Assembly: GCA_023015935.1 (NCBI GenBank) | Contig: JALKAY010000002.1 | Coordinates: 1-64,000, forward strand | From: Flavobacteriaceae bacterium F08102 | GTDB lineage: Bacteria; Bacteroidota; Bacteroidia; Flavobacteriales; Flavobacteriaceae | Length of the DNA: 64,000 nt | Reading direction: 5' to 3' | Shown: positions 54,903 through 63,973 of the stretch, piece by piece | Position numbering within the stretch: position 1 is the first letter of the stretch | Layout: the number at the start of each line of letters is the position of its first letter | The notes under the pieces: generated by a model | Told to the model about the DNA's origin: nothing | Seen by the model: only the letters and a program-made list of their open reading frames with translations | Databases searched by the model: none | Program-made: the position numbers and the translations under genes

Positions 54903-56183
54903 ATGAAAATAAAAGGATTGCGTTGGTGGATAATTATCTTGATTTTTATTGCCACAGTGATAAATTATATAGATCGAACCGCCTTTGCACTGTTGTGGCC
55001 AGAGATGGGGAAAGATTTAGGCATGGATAATTCAGACTATGCCATTATGTTAAATGTGTTTATGGCGACTTATGCCGTGGGGAAGTTTGCTTCAGGGAAG
55101 TTGTATGACGTTATTGGAACTCGTTTGGGCTTTGTGGTTTCTATTGTGGTTTGGTCATTGGCATCTATGTTTCACGCTTTTGCACGAGGGATTATCTCCC
55201 TTTCTATTGTTCGCGGATTTTTAGGTATTGGTGAAGCAGGTAATTGGCCGGGTGCGGTTAAAAGTAATGGAGAATGGTTTCCTATAAAAGAGCGTGCTAT
55301 AGCCCAAGGTATCTTTAATGCAGGAGCCTCTATCGGAAATGTTGTTGCCCCCTTTGTTATAGTATTTCTTTATGCTAAGTTTGGCTGGAAAACAACGTAT
55401 ATCGTCCTTGGTCTTTTAGGACTCTTATGGGTAATACCCTGGTTGTTTCTCAATAAATCAACCCCAGAAAAGCATCCGTGGGTAACGGATAAAGAAAGAG
55501 CTTTAATTGTATCGGATCAAATAAAAGAAGAAGTCGTAGAAAGTAGCCAACCTACGTTGTCTGCTAAAAAAGGCTTAGGCCACATACTCAAGTATAGACA
55601 ATCTTGGGGACTTCTAACTTGTCGATTTTTTATAGAACCCATTTGGTGGTTTTTTGTAGGGTGGATGCCAATTTATTTAAATTCAAAATTCGGATTAAGT
55701 ATTGAACAAATTGGAGAAACTATTTGGATTTCCTATTTAGGAGGAGCAGCAGGAAGTATTATAGGTGGATGGTTTAGTGGAAAACTTATGGAAACAAAAT
55801 CTGTCAATAGCGCAAGAAAAATAACCATTACGCTTGGCGCTATGATGATATTTTCAGGCCTGCTAGGTATTATCTTCTTTGTAAATGAAGAAAACTTTAT
55901 GACCTTCATCTACATCGCAACCTTAGTACTTTTTGGGTTTCAATTTGCTATTGGAAACATACAAACCATATCCAGTGATTTATTTAAAGGAAGTTCTGTA
56001 GGTACTTTAGCTGGTTTGGCAGGTACGGTTGCGGCGGTATCGGTAATGGTAATGAACTGGTTTATTGGTCAAATTACCACAAATTCTTATACACCAGCTT
56101 TTGTTGTAATAGCAATCACTATACCCTTATCCTTAATTGCATTATACGTGATGATTAAGGAGATTGGCCCCGTAAAAAAATAA
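54903..56183 (+). CDS. MFS uronate transporter (ExuT/anion:cation symporter type)
   Basis: The 426-residue membrane protein has about 12 helices. The ACS-family block GIGEAGNWPGAVKSNGEWFP (near residue 115) is very close to hexuronate transporters such as ExuT, and the N-terminal NYIDRTAFALLWPEM is also typical. It probably carries unsaturated uronate or DEH from periplasm to cytoplasm with H+ or Na+. The ATG at 54903 is preferred over a GTG at 54885 because it leads directly to the basic start KIKGLRWW of the first helix. The DEH reductase gene follows 26 bp later. Confidence 0.88.
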   Translation: MKIKGLRWWIIILIFIATVINYIDRTAFALLWPEMGKDLGMDNSDYAIMLNVFMATYAVGKFASGKLYDVIGTRLGFVVSIVVWSLASMFHAFARGIISLSIVRGFLGIGEAGNWPGAVKSNGEWFPIKERAIAQGIFNAGASIGNVVAPFVIVFLYAKFGWKTTYIVLGLLGLLWVIPWLFLNKSTPEKHPWVTDKERALIVSDQIKEEVVESSQPTLSAKKGLGHILKYRQSWGLLTCRFFIEPIWWFFVGWMPIYLNSKFGLSIEQIGETIWISYLGGAAGSIIGGWFSGKLMETKSVNSARKITITLGAMMIFSGLLGIIFFVNEENFMTFIYIATLVLFGFQFAIGNIQTISSDLFKGSSVGTLAGLAGTVAAVSVMVMNWFIGQITTNSYTPAFVVIAITIPLSLIALYVMIKEIGPVKK

Positions 56184-56209
56184 ATTAAGAATAAATAAAA
56201 TAGAAAAAT

Positions 56210-56974
56210 ATGAGTAAATCAATAGGAAAAGTAGCAATAATTACTGGAGCCACAGGAGGAATTGGGTTTGAAGTAGCAAAACGTTTAGGAAGGGATGGCT
56301 ATACGGTAATTTTAAACGGGATTGACGATGAAGGTGGAGCCAAAAGAATAAAGGAGCTTGAGGTAGAAGGAATAGCTGCTGATTATTATGGTTTTGATGT
56401 GACGAATGAGGAACAGGTAAATACTAATATTAAAAATATTGGCAAAAAATACGGTAAAATTGATGTGTTAGTAAACAATGCTGGAGGGTTAGGAGGGAGA
56501 TCTAGGTTTGAAGAAATGACAACTGAATTTTACAGATTTGTCATGGCACTTAACCTCGATTCAGTTTTTTTTGCTTCAAGAGCGGCGATCCCTTTCCTAA
56601 AAAAAGGAGAAAATGCAACCATTATTAATTATACGTCAAATGCAGCGTGGAATGCAGGTGGCCCTGGAGCGGGAATTTATGGAACCTCTAAGGCCGGAGT
56701 TCATGCAATAACAAGAGCTTTAGCAAAAGATTTAGCCGAATATGGAATTAGGGTGAATGCCGTTTCACCAGGAACGATTGACACTCCATTTCACGCGCAA
56801 ATTAAATCGACTAAACCCGAAGTGTTTGCTTCCTGGAAGAACAATATAATGCTCGGACGTTTAGGTCGCCCAGAAGAAGTTGCCTCAGTTGTTTCATTTT
56901 TGGCAAGTAAGGATGCTTCGTTTATCACCGCAGAAACGATTCAAGTTGGGGGTGGTCAAGCCTTGGGAATTTAG
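56210..56974 (+). CDS. SDR family DEH reductase (DEH to 2-keto-3-deoxy-gluconate)
   Basis: The 254-residue short-chain dehydrogenase has TGATGGIG (12-19), NNAGG (89-93), and the catalytic S143, Y157 and K161 (YGTSKAG). In alginate loci such enzymes reduce 4-deoxy-L-erythro-5-hexoseulose uronate to KDG with NADH or NADPH. The strand-2 end has NGIDDE with acidic residues, which favours NADH, but this is only a hint. The sequence is also like KduD and 3-oxoacyl reductases; the locus makes the DEH role the most likely. It ends with a terminator 76 bp later. Confidence 0.85.
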   Translation: MSKSIGKVAIITGATGGIGFEVAKRLGRDGYTVILNGIDDEGGAKRIKELEVEGIAADYYGFDVTNEEQVNTNIKNIGKKYGKIDVLVNNAGGLGGRSRFEEMTTEFYRFVMALNLDSVFFASRAAIPFLKKGENATIINYTSNAAWNAGGPGAGIYGTSKAGVHAITRALAKDLAEYGIRVNAVSPGTIDTPFHAQIKSTKPEVFASWKNNIMLGRLGRPEEVASVVSFLASKDASFITAETIQVGGGQALGI

Positions 56975-57049
56975 CATTAAACCATATCCAACATTGGATA
57001 TATAGATTAAGGATAGAATTGAGTCGCTAATGTTGTAGAGAACGATCGG

Positions 57050-57077
57050 AAAGCGTTATGTTACCATAGCGCTTTTT
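57050..57077 (+). terminator. intrinsic terminator between the DEH reductase gene and kdgK
   Basis: AAAGCGTTATG pairs with CATAGCGCTTT (one G-U) around the loop TTAC, followed by a T-tract. It splits transporter-reductase from kdgK-eda. Confidence 0.75.
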
Positions 57078-57118
57078 AACGTAAAAAAAATACGTAGTTT
57101 AGTAATTAATTTCAAGAA

Positions 57119-58141
57119 ATGAATAAAGTAGTAACCTTTGGCGAGATAATGCTCCGCCTTTCAACTGAGCGACATTTGCGTTTTTCACAAGCAAAAACGT
57201 ATACAGCTACCTATGGAGGTGGAGAGTTTAATGTAGCGGTGTCTCTAGCAAATTACGGGGTGCCCGCTGAATTTGTTACAAGAATCCCCGATAATGATAT
57301 CGGACAATGCGCTAGAGGCGAAATGATTAAACGTAAGGTGATGAATGATAATGTAGTGTTAGGAGGGCAACGCTTGGGTATTTATTTTTTGGAAACCGGA
57401 GCTGGAACGCGTGGGAGTAAAGTGGTCTATGATAGAGCAAATAGTTCTATGGCCGAAATTACGGAAGGTATGATAGACTGGGAAAAGGTTTTTGAAGGGG
57501 CTACGCTGTTTCATTGGAGTGGGGTAACTCCGGCAATTTCACAAACTGCGGCCGATGTATGCTTAGAAGGCTTAAAGGTGGCTAAAAGAAAGGGAATTAC
57601 CATTAGCTCTGATCTTAACTATCGTTCTAAATTATGGAATTATGGTAAAACTCCGAGTGAAATTATGCCACAACTTCTAGCGTATAGCGATATTATTTTG
57701 GGCGATTTAGACACAGCGTTTTTTATGCTTGGAAAAGAAAAAATAAAACCAAATTATAACGATTTAACTACATTGCCAAAGCTATATGAACAACTTTTTA
57801 CCCTCGTGCCGAATTTAAAAACGGTAGCCACTACCTTGCGGTACTCTGTGAGCGCTTCCCATCAACAAATAGGTGGAGTATTGTATTCGGACAAACAGTT
57901 GTATACGGCTGAGGTACGAGATGTAACACCAGTGGTTGACCGCGTAGGAAGCGGAGATGCGTTTATGGGAGGGTTACTATATGGTTTGTTAAATGAACAA
58001 TTTGACCTTCAACAATCGCTTAATTTTGCGGTAGCTGCGTGTTGTCTTAAACATACCATATATGGCGATTACAATTTATGTACCGTAGAGGAAGTAGATA
58101 ATATGGCAAAAGGAAACCTCACAGGAAAGGTTTTACGATAA
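57119..58141 (+). CDS. kdgK: 2-keto-3-deoxygluconate kinase (PfkB family)
   Basis: The 340-residue PfkB kinase has the N-terminal substrate block GGGEFNVAVSLANYG (33-47) and the catalytic Asp in RVGSGDAFMGG (D280). It phosphorylates KDG to KDPG with ATP. The next gene (eda) is 13 bp away and works on the product. The starting ATG lies 41 bp after a terminator, so it may have its own promoter, but no TANNTTTG box is evident there. Confidence 0.93.
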   Translation: MNKVVTFGEIMLRLSTERHLRFSQAKTYTATYGGGEFNVAVSLANYGVPAEFVTRIPDNDIGQCARGEMIKRKVMNDNVVLGGQRLGIYFLETGAGTRGSKVVYDRANSSMAEITEGMIDWEKVFEGATLFHWSGVTPAISQTAADVCLEGLKVAKRKGITISSDLNYRSKLWNYGKTPSEIMPQLLAYSDIILGDLDTAFFMLGKEKIKPNYNDLTTLPKLYEQLFTLVPNLKTVATTLRYSVSASHQQIGGVLYSDKQLYTAEVRDVTPVVDRVGSGDAFMGGLLYGLLNEQFDLQQSLNFAVAACCLKHTIYGDYNLCTVEEVDNMAKGNLTGKVLR

Positions 58142-58154
58142 ACAAAACAGCATC

Positions 58155-58826
58155 ATGGCACAATACACAAGAATAGAAGTTTTTACCACAATGAAGGAGA
58201 CTGGAATGGTTCCTTTATTCTACAATGGTGATTTAGCGGTTTGTAAGGAACTTATCACAGCCTGTTATAAAGGAGGCGCTCGTTTAATGGAATTTACCGC
58301 AAGAGGTGATTTTGCCCATGAAATTTTTGGGGCCTTAAATCAATTTGCTCTAAAAGAATTACCTGGCTTAATATTAGGTGTAGGGTCAATTACAGATGCA
58401 GCCGCAGCCTCATTGTATATGCAGATGGGTGCTAATTTTATTGTAACACCTAGTTTAAGAGAAGATATCGCTGTGGTGTGTAATCGAAGAAAAGTACTGT
58501 GGTCACCTGGATGTGGTTCTTTGACTGAAATTAATAAAGCCGAAGAATTAGGGTGTGAATTAGTGAAACTTTTCCCTGGTGCAACCTATGGCGCTGGATT
58601 TGTAAAGGCAATCAAAGGACCGCAACCGTGGACCAATATTATGCCTACGGGCGGAGTGGATTTAAATGAAGATAATTTACGTGCATGGTTCGATGCGGGA
58701 GTTACCTGTGTAGGTTTAGGCTCGAAATTAATTGATAAAACAACTATCACTAATCGCGACTATACTGGTTTAGAGAAAAAGGTACATGATACGATGGCAC
58801 TTATTCGTAAAATAAGAACTGTTTAG
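58155..58826 (+). CDS. eda: KDPG aldolase
   Basis: The 223-residue aldolase splits 2-keto-3-deoxy-6-phosphogluconate into pyruvate and glyceraldehyde 3-phosphate. The Schiff-base Lys is K138 in LVKLFPG, the general acid-base Glu is E46 in MEFTARGD, and the phosphate site is IMPTGGV (162-168). The length is typical. It ends the alginate route begun by the lyases and makes the window's pathway complete. Confidence 0.94.
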   Translation: MAQYTRIEVFTTMKETGMVPLFYNGDLAVCKELITACYKGGARLMEFTARGDFAHEIFGALNQFALKELPGLILGVGSITDAAAASLYMQMGANFIVTPSLREDIAVVCNRRKVLWSPGCGSLTEINKAEELGCELVKLFPGATYGAGFVKAIKGPQPWTNIMPTGGVDLNEDNLRAWFDAGVTCVGLGSKLIDKTTITNRDYTGLEKKVHDTMALIRKIRTV

Positions 58827-58970
58827 CCTTTATATGCTATATGAAAAGCATGAAAAGAGTAAAAGAACAATTGATTTTTATAGACATTAAGGGGCGCTTG
58901 TCCTAAATAGGTTTCTCTCTGAGAATTCGGAAGGATGACTTAGGTCATTTAACAGTGAAAAATTTAATCA

Positions 58971-58978
58971 TAACTTTG
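58971..58978 (+). promoter_or_regulatory. -7 promoter element (TAACTTTG)
   Basis: Exact TANNTTTG match, 22 bp before the ATG at 59001. Confidence 0.5.
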
Positions 58979-59000
58979 GTTAAATTCTCATTGTAATTAT

Positions 59001-59387
59001 ATGGACTATTCAATCTTTTTAGCAGAATTTTGGGGATGGTATCTCCTTATATTTTTTATTATTTTAAGCTTAAACCCAAAACGCATCAAGCAGATTTTTA
59101 ATGATTTAAGAGATGATAAGTTTCTTATTTTGTCCTCTTTTATTGCAATTATTGTTGGTTTGCTCAATATTTTATTCCATAATATTTGGGAACCAAGTTG
59201 GAAACTTATCATTACCGTACTTGGTTGGATTTCTTTACTAATTGGATTGGCCTTATTTATTGTCCCAAAACCAACGGTTGCTTGGTTGCAAGTAGTCAAT
59301 ATAAAATTTGTACAGGTCTTATATACCTTATTACTTTTTATAGGACTTTTCCTGTTAAATGTAGTTTACGGCATAGTTCCATTTTAA
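59001..59387 (+). CDS. small four-helix membrane protein of unknown function
   Basis: The 128-residue protein has about four membrane helices (residues ~8-24, ~42-60, ~68-88, ~100-123) joined by short loops, one with NPKRIKQIFNDLRDDKF. I do not recognise a family. A good promoter element lies 22 bp upstream and the codon use is normal, so it is likely real. It converges with the PPOx-family gene. It sits just outside the alginate genes and shows no sign of belonging to them. Confidence 0.65.
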   Translation: MDYSIFLAEFWGWYLLIFFIILSLNPKRIKQIFNDLRDDKFLILSSFIAIIVGLLNILFHNIWEPSWKLIITVLGWISLLIGLALFIVPKPTVAWLQVVNIKFVQVLYTLLLFIGLFLLNVVYGIVPF

Positions 59388-59688
59388 TTATTAGTTTAAT
59401 TTTTCTAGATTGGAATTTGATGTTTGTTGAAATTTGTTTTTAGTTCACTTAGCACCTTAAAACTTATATTTATAGTTTTAATCAGGTAATTGTTGATGGT
59501 ATAGGTAGTTGTAAAACAATCTTATTTCAAGATTTTAGTGAGGTTAGGAAGGGGGGAAATTAGCATTGCTTATACAAATCCTTTCATATCGAATAAAATA
59601 CAACAATGAGGGCGTGTACAGAGGGCAATTTTTTTCAAAGAAGTTCGTTGAATTTCCTCGTATTCAAATTCAGTTCACCCCTGTTCCA
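59388..59688. other. 301-bp AT-rich spacer between convergent genes
   Basis: I see no gene, repeat or strong hairpin in it. Confidence 0.4.
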
Positions 59689-60138
59689 TTAGGTTTTTTC
59701 ATAGCGCCCGGTTTTTTCTGTAAGCTTAATTCGATACACAACACCTTGCATAGCATCAATGGTTCTTTGTGGAGAATCAAATAAAGAATTACGAATGGTT
59801 GTTTCACCTGTCATAAATGGCATTACTTTGTCCATTAATATTTGCATACCTTCCTCTCGCTGCTCAGGAGTAGTTAATTCTTCAAACTTTCCCCAGGCAA
59901 TTATACTACGCCAATTACTCATATTGTCTATGTCGTCAACTTGAAAACATACGAATGGATTTTTTCGCATCATATCAATTTTCAATCCTTCCATCGTGTG
60001 CCCATAGATGTGTGTACCATCATAAGCATAGGTAATAGGGACTACATAGGTTCTATTATTTGCATGACAACCAATTCGACCAACGATTAAACTCGATAAA
60101 ACATGTTCAATTTGTCTATTATTTAATGCACCTAACAT
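59689..60138 (-). CDS. pyridoxamine 5'-phosphate oxidase family (FMN-binding split barrel) protein
   Basis: The 149-residue protein has the split-barrel pattern of NimA/PPOx-like flavoproteins. It starts with QIEHVLSSLIVGRIGCHANN, then RTYVVPITYAYDGTHIYGHT, and later a NPFVCFQVDDIDNMSNWRSI strand pair followed by AWGKFEEL. Such proteins bind FMN or F420 and some are nitroreductases. The substrate is unknown. The gene is monocistronic, with its ATG at the usual position for the family. Confidence 0.82.
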   Translation of the reverse strand: MLGALNNRQIEHVLSSLIVGRIGCHANNRTYVVPITYAYDGTHIYGHTMEGLKIDMMRKNPFVCFQVDDIDNMSNWRSIIAWGKFEELTTPEQREEGMQILMDKVMPFMTGETTIRNSLFDSPQRTIDAMQGVVYRIKLTEKTGRYEKT

Positions 60139-60249
60139 AGCGATAATGATTTAGTAGCTAAAGTAAAGTTAAAAAATGAACTTCTGAAATGATATAAATC
60201 AGTTTACATTTTATGTGTTATTCTTATGTTTACAAATTAATTTACAAAA

Positions 60250-60975
60250 ATGAAACAGGATCATGAAGAAGCCCAATTTCTTGGAGGTAGAAGGAGTCGG
60301 GTTAAAGAGTTTGTAAGTGTGCTTTCCATCGGGTTTGAATTTATTAAAGGTTTTAGAAAACTTCATTTTACAGACCCGTGTATTACGGTCTTTGGATCTG
60401 CACGATTTGAGGAAGATAATGCATATTATAAAAGCGCAAGGGAATTTTCAACCTTGGCCTCCAAAAAAGGATTTACCATAATGACAGGTGGTGGTCCTGG
60501 TATTATGGAAGCGGCCAATAGAGGCGCGAAGGACGTGGCAGGTAAATCTATTGGTTGCAATATAAAGCTACCGAAAGAACAACAACCCAATCCGTACCTT
60601 GATTTTAACTTAAGTGTGAATCACTTCTACATAAGAAAAGTGTTGTTGTTAAAATATTCATATGCATTTGCTGTGTTTCCTGGTGGCTTTGGTACGATGG
60701 ATGAGTTTTTTGAAACCTTAACCCTGTTGCAAACCAAGAAAATTTCCAATTTTCCCGTCGTTTTATTTGGGAAAGACTATTGGTCTCCATTATTAGATCA
60801 ACTTAACCAAATGGAGAGGGTTGGTACGATTTCGAAAGATGATTTACAATTGTTTTGTGTTACGGATTCTGTGACTGAAGGGATGGAATATATCAATGCT
60901 AAATTAGAAGAAAAGTATGGCGGACCGATTAAATTTAAACCCACCAAAAGAAGATGGTGGTTTGGAGAACGATAG
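60250..60975 (+). CDS. LOG family protein (TIGR00730 type)
   Basis: The 241-residue Rossmann-like protein has the two family motifs: MTGGGPGIMEAANRGA (78-93) and FPGGFGTMDEFFE (143-155, PGGxGTxxE). LOG proteins release free cytokinin bases from nucleotides by phosphoribohydrolase action, and many bacterial members act on AMP-type nucleotides or have unknown targets. It is monocistronic and follows a short AT-rich promoter region. No signal peptide is present. Confidence 0.86.
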   Translation: MKQDHEEAQFLGGRRSRVKEFVSVLSIGFEFIKGFRKLHFTDPCITVFGSARFEEDNAYYKSAREFSTLASKKGFTIMTGGGPGIMEAANRGAKDVAGKSIGCNIKLPKEQQPNPYLDFNLSVNHFYIRKVLLLKYSYAFAVFPGGFGTMDEFFETLTLLQTKKISNFPVVLFGKDYWSPLLDQLNQMERVGTISKDDLQLFCVTDSVTEGMEYINAKLEEKYGGPIKFKPTKRRWWFGER

Positions 60976-61115
60976 GTTTGTGTAATCGTTGTATGCGGAA
61001 ATTTAGGGAACACTTTTGTATTTAAGTTTTATATTTTTTCGGGTTTCCATTTTTTGGAAACAGAATTCACTCACTCTTGCTCGTTGGTTCAGAATATGGG
61101 GAAGCTTGTACAAAA

Positions 61116-61145
61116 AAAAAACCAACAGCTTCGCTGTTGGTTTTT
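61116..61145 (-). terminator. intrinsic terminator of the tRNA-fMet transcript
   Basis: CCAACAGC (61122-61129) pairs exactly with GCTGTTGG (61133-61140) around three bases, extended by A-T pairs. On the minus strand it ends in a long U-run, 5 bp past the tRNA. Confidence 0.85.
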
Positions 61146-61149
61146 CTAG

Positions 61150-61222
<73 letters not shown>

Positions 61223-61377
61223 ATATATTTTATAAACCAAGTTTAATTGGTTTTGATGTTTTTATTTCAAGTTCGGTAGGTACCTTTCTTGAATCATATC
61301 GGATGATTAGCATCCTTCGATATGGACGGCAAAGATACAATTATTTTTAAGTTTGACGCAAGAAATATTTAAAAAAA

Positions 61378-61412
61378 AAAGAGCCCGACGATGTACGCCT
61401 GACTCTCAATTA
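61378..61412 (-). terminator. probable terminator after rho
   Basis: On the minus strand an imperfect GC-rich hairpin formed by AGAGTCAGGC and GTCGGGCTCT leads into a run of about ten U. Its arms have mismatches. Confidence 0.5.
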
Positions 61413-61471
61413 CTTGAATTAGTTATTTTTGAGTAGATGCAACAATTAAAAAAGGGTTGCGTCACTTTTTA

Positions 61472-63115
61472 TTATCCATTCATGGAAATTAAAAATTCTT
61501 CATTGTTATTAGAAAATTTAATTTTTTCTGAGATAAATTCCATGGCTTCTATAGGGTTCATATCTGCCAAATACTTGCGCATTACCCACATGCGTTGAAC
61601 GGTCTTTTCGTCTAAGAGGAGATCGTCTCTACGTGTGCTTGATTTAACTAGATCTACGGCAGGATAAATTCTACGATTTGCAATATTTCTATCTAATTGT
61701 AGTTCCATATTACCCGTACCTTTAAATTCTTCAAAGATTACCTCGTCCATTTTCGATCCTGTATCTGTCAAAGCAGTTGCAATAATCGTTAAAGAACCTC
61801 CATTTTCTATTTTACGGGCAGCACCAAAGAAACGTTTAGGCTTGTGTAGTGCATTCGCATCAATACCTCCCGAAAGAATTTTTCCAGAAGCTGGAGCAAC
61901 CGTATTGTACGCTCTCGCTAAACGCGTAATAGAATCTAGTAAAATGACAACATCATGTCCGCATTCCACGAGTCGTTTAGCCTTGTCTAGTACAATATTT
62001 GCTACCTTCACGTGTTTTTCTGCTGGTTCATCAAAGGTAGAAGCAACTACTTCTCCTCTTACATTGCGTTGCATATCGGTAACTTCCTCAGGACGTTCGT
62101 CGATAAGTAACACGATTTGATAAACTTCCGGATGATTTGCTGCAATTGCATTGGCAATATCTTTAAGCAACATGGTTTTACCTGTCTTTGGTTGAGAAAC
62201 GATCATTCCCCGTTGTCCTTTTCCAATCGGTGAAAATAAATCGATGATACGCGTAGACGTAGAGCTTCCTTTTGCAGCTAGATTGAATTTTTCATTTGGG
62301 AATAATGGTGTTAAATGTTCAAAGGCAACTCGATCTCGAACAATACTCGGGTTGAGTCCATTAATTAGTGATACTCTAATTAAAGGGAAGTATTTTTCTC
62401 CTTCTTTTGGAGGTCGAACATTTCCGCGAACAGTATCTCCTGTTTTTAAACCAAATAGTTTGATTTGCGATTGTGATACATAAATATCATCAGGTGAGGA
62501 TAAGTAATTATAATCTGATGATCGTAGAAACCCATAACCATCTTGCATGATTTCTAAAACACCTTCGCTTTCTATAATTCCATCAAACTCAAAATCTGGA
62601 TCACGGTATTTCCCTTGTTTTCGGTTGCCGTTTTCAACCTTATTTTGATTTTGATTTTTGTTTCGTTGATTGTTCTGATTAGACGAATTATTGTTTGGAT
62701 TGTTGTCCTTGCGTTGATTCGAGTGCTCAGATTTTTGTTGTTTTCTAGGGTGTTCCGCTTTTGCTGTTGACTTTGCAGCTGGTTTTGGAGTTGGTTTTCT
62801 CGGTGTTTCTGAGGTGTTTTCTTCGGCTTTTTTTACAGGCGCCTCTTTTGATTCTTTTTTCTCAGGAGCGGCTGGAGTAGACTCAGGGGCTGGTTTGTTT
62901 TCTCGCCTTGGTCCCTGTGATCTAGGTTTTTCTACGCGCTTGCGGGCCGGTTTTGGTTTTACTTCCTCAGGTGAAGGTTTAGTGGCTTGTACATCGAGTA
63001 TTTGATACACTAAATCTAATTTTTTGAGTTGTTTGTATTTTGGGACGCCGATTTGTTCGGCTATTTCCTGTAATTCAGGTAGCTTTTTTTGCTTTAATGA
63101 TTCAATTTCGAACAT
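61472..63115 (-). CDS. rho: transcription termination factor Rho, with an inserted low-complexity region
   Basis: The 547-residue hexameric RNA helicase ends Rho-dependent transcripts. It starts with the Rho N-domain ([20 protein letters not shown]). Residues ~50-165 are an added region rich in Lys, Pro, Glu and then Asn/Gln, ending near [10 protein letters not shown]. The RNA-binding core ([14 protein letters not shown], then [16 protein letters not shown]) and the ATPase follow, with the P-loop QPKTGKT at ~307-313 and [11 protein letters not shown]. coli Rho has 419 residues; long insertions occur in Bacteroidota and have been tied to phase-separating behaviour in one relative. It has an ATG start and is monocistronic. 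Confidence 0.95.
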   Translation of the reverse strand: MFEIESLKQKKLPELQEIAEQIGVPKYKQLKKLDLVYQILDVQATKPSPEEVKPKPARKRVEKPRSQGPRRENKPAPESTPAAPEKKESKEAPVKKAEENTSETPRKPTPKPAAKSTAKAEHPRKQQKSEHSNQRKDNNPNNNSSNQNNQRNKNQNQNKVENGNRKQGKYRDPDFEFDGIIESEGVLEIMQDGYGFLRSSDYNYLSSPDDIYVSQSQIKLFGLKTGDTVRGNVRPPKEGEKYFPLIRVSLINGLNPSIVRDRVAFEHLTPLFPNEKFNLAAKGSSTSTRIIDLFSPIGKGQRGMIVSQPKTGKTMLLKDIANAIAANHPEVYQIVLLIDERPEEVTDMQRNVRGEVVASTFDEPAEKHVKVANIVLDKAKRLVECGHDVVILLDSITRLARAYNTVAPASGKILSGGIDANALHKPKRFFGAARKIENGGSLTIIATALTDTGSKMDEVIFEEFKGTGNMELQLDRNIANRRIYPAVDLVKSSTRRDDLLLDEKTVQRMWVMRKYLADMNPIEAMEFISEKIKFSNNNEEFLISMNG

Positions 63116-63283
63116 TATAAAAATGTGATTTAATTAATAGTAAGGAGAGTTCCTTCGATATGTTTAAGATTATATAATATAATATGGGATATTGTAAAAG
63201 AAGAAGATTACAATATGTGTAATAACGATGCAATTATACAAATTAAATTTAATATACAACTTCTATTCTTCAAAAGTTTGATG

Positions 63284-63291
63284 TATTTTTG
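63284..63291 (+). promoter_or_regulatory. -7 promoter element (TATTTTTG) of the DUF4293 gene
   Basis: Exact TANNTTTG match followed by C, 18 bp before ATG 63310. It overlaps and excludes a TTG start at 63289. Confidence 0.55.
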
Positions 63292-63309
63292 CAAAATAAT
63301 CATAAAAAC

Positions 63310-63738
63310 ATGATTCAAAGAGTCCAAACTTTATATCTTATTTTAGCAGCGATATGTTCGCTAGGTCTTACAACAATCCTTACTTTATGGAAAGGAACGG
63401 GAGATGTGTTTGCTATGGATTTGTTAAAGTCATCCGAACTGTTATTGAGATTGATTCCTGTCTTTTTTATCATTTCTGGACTTATGAGCGTATTGACCAT
63501 AGGGCTTTTCAAAAAGCGAAAACGTCAATTCGTATTGAATCGCCTAAATATTTTGATAAACTTTTTTTTATTAGGCATATTGATATATTATCTACTAACG
63601 TTATCTGGAGACGCGGAAGTGTCTGAGAAAGGTATTGGGGTGTTCTTGCCAATTGTGAATATTGTGTTATTGGTTTTGGCCAATAAGGCTATTCAAAAGG
63701 ATGAAAACCTTGTAAAATCTGTAGATAGATTGAGATAG
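63310..63738 (+). CDS. DUF4293 family membrane protein
   Basis: The 142-residue protein opens MIQRVQTLYLILAAICSLGL, the usual start of DUF4293, and has four predicted membrane helices. The family is limited to Bacteroidota and its role is unknown. The gene is divergent from rho, a common arrangement in Flavobacteriaceae. It is followed by a strong terminator. Confidence 0.88.
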   Translation: MIQRVQTLYLILAAICSLGLTTILTLWKGTGDVFAMDLLKSSELLLRLIPVFFIISGLMSVLTIGLFKKRKRQFVLNRLNILINFFLLGILIYYLLTLSGDAEVSEKGIGVFLPIVNIVLLVLANKAIQKDENLVKSVDRLR

Positions 63739-63763
63739 ACCTATGACCTTAGTTATATGTGCG

Positions 63764-63793
63764 AAAAAGTCCGACGATTAAGTCGGACTTTTT
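63764..63793 (+). terminator. intrinsic terminator after the DUF4293 gene
   Basis: AAAAAGTCCGAC (63764-63775) pairs exactly with GTCGGACTTTTT (63782-63793) around a six-base loop. The symmetric A/T tracts allow work in both directions. Confidence 0.88.
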
Positions 63794-63941
63794 GTTTGTA
63801 GAAATAATGGGTACTGATCTTGATCGTTGAGAGTGACTTGTTGTTTTCTATACGATATGAATTACCGTAGTTAAAGTGATGATTGCGGGTTGATTTTGTA
63901 GGTGTGGTAGTAGTAAGTAATGGTTTGGTTTGATTAGGGAA

Positions 63942-63973
63942 CGAAAAAAACAGCTAAGTAAACTTAGCTGTTT
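63942..63973 (-). terminator. intrinsic terminator of a gene beyond the right edge
   Basis: AAACAGCTAAGT (63948-63959) pairs exactly with ACTTAGCTGTTT (63962-63973). On the minus strand a run of seven U follows, so it probably ends a leftward transcript that begins outside the window. Confidence 0.75.

Noticed and set aside
58975-58986. TTTGGTTAAATT resembling the alginate operator
   Set aside because: Only one half-site, with the ACCA side lost, and no partner 13 bp away; explained by the TAACTTTG promoter box.
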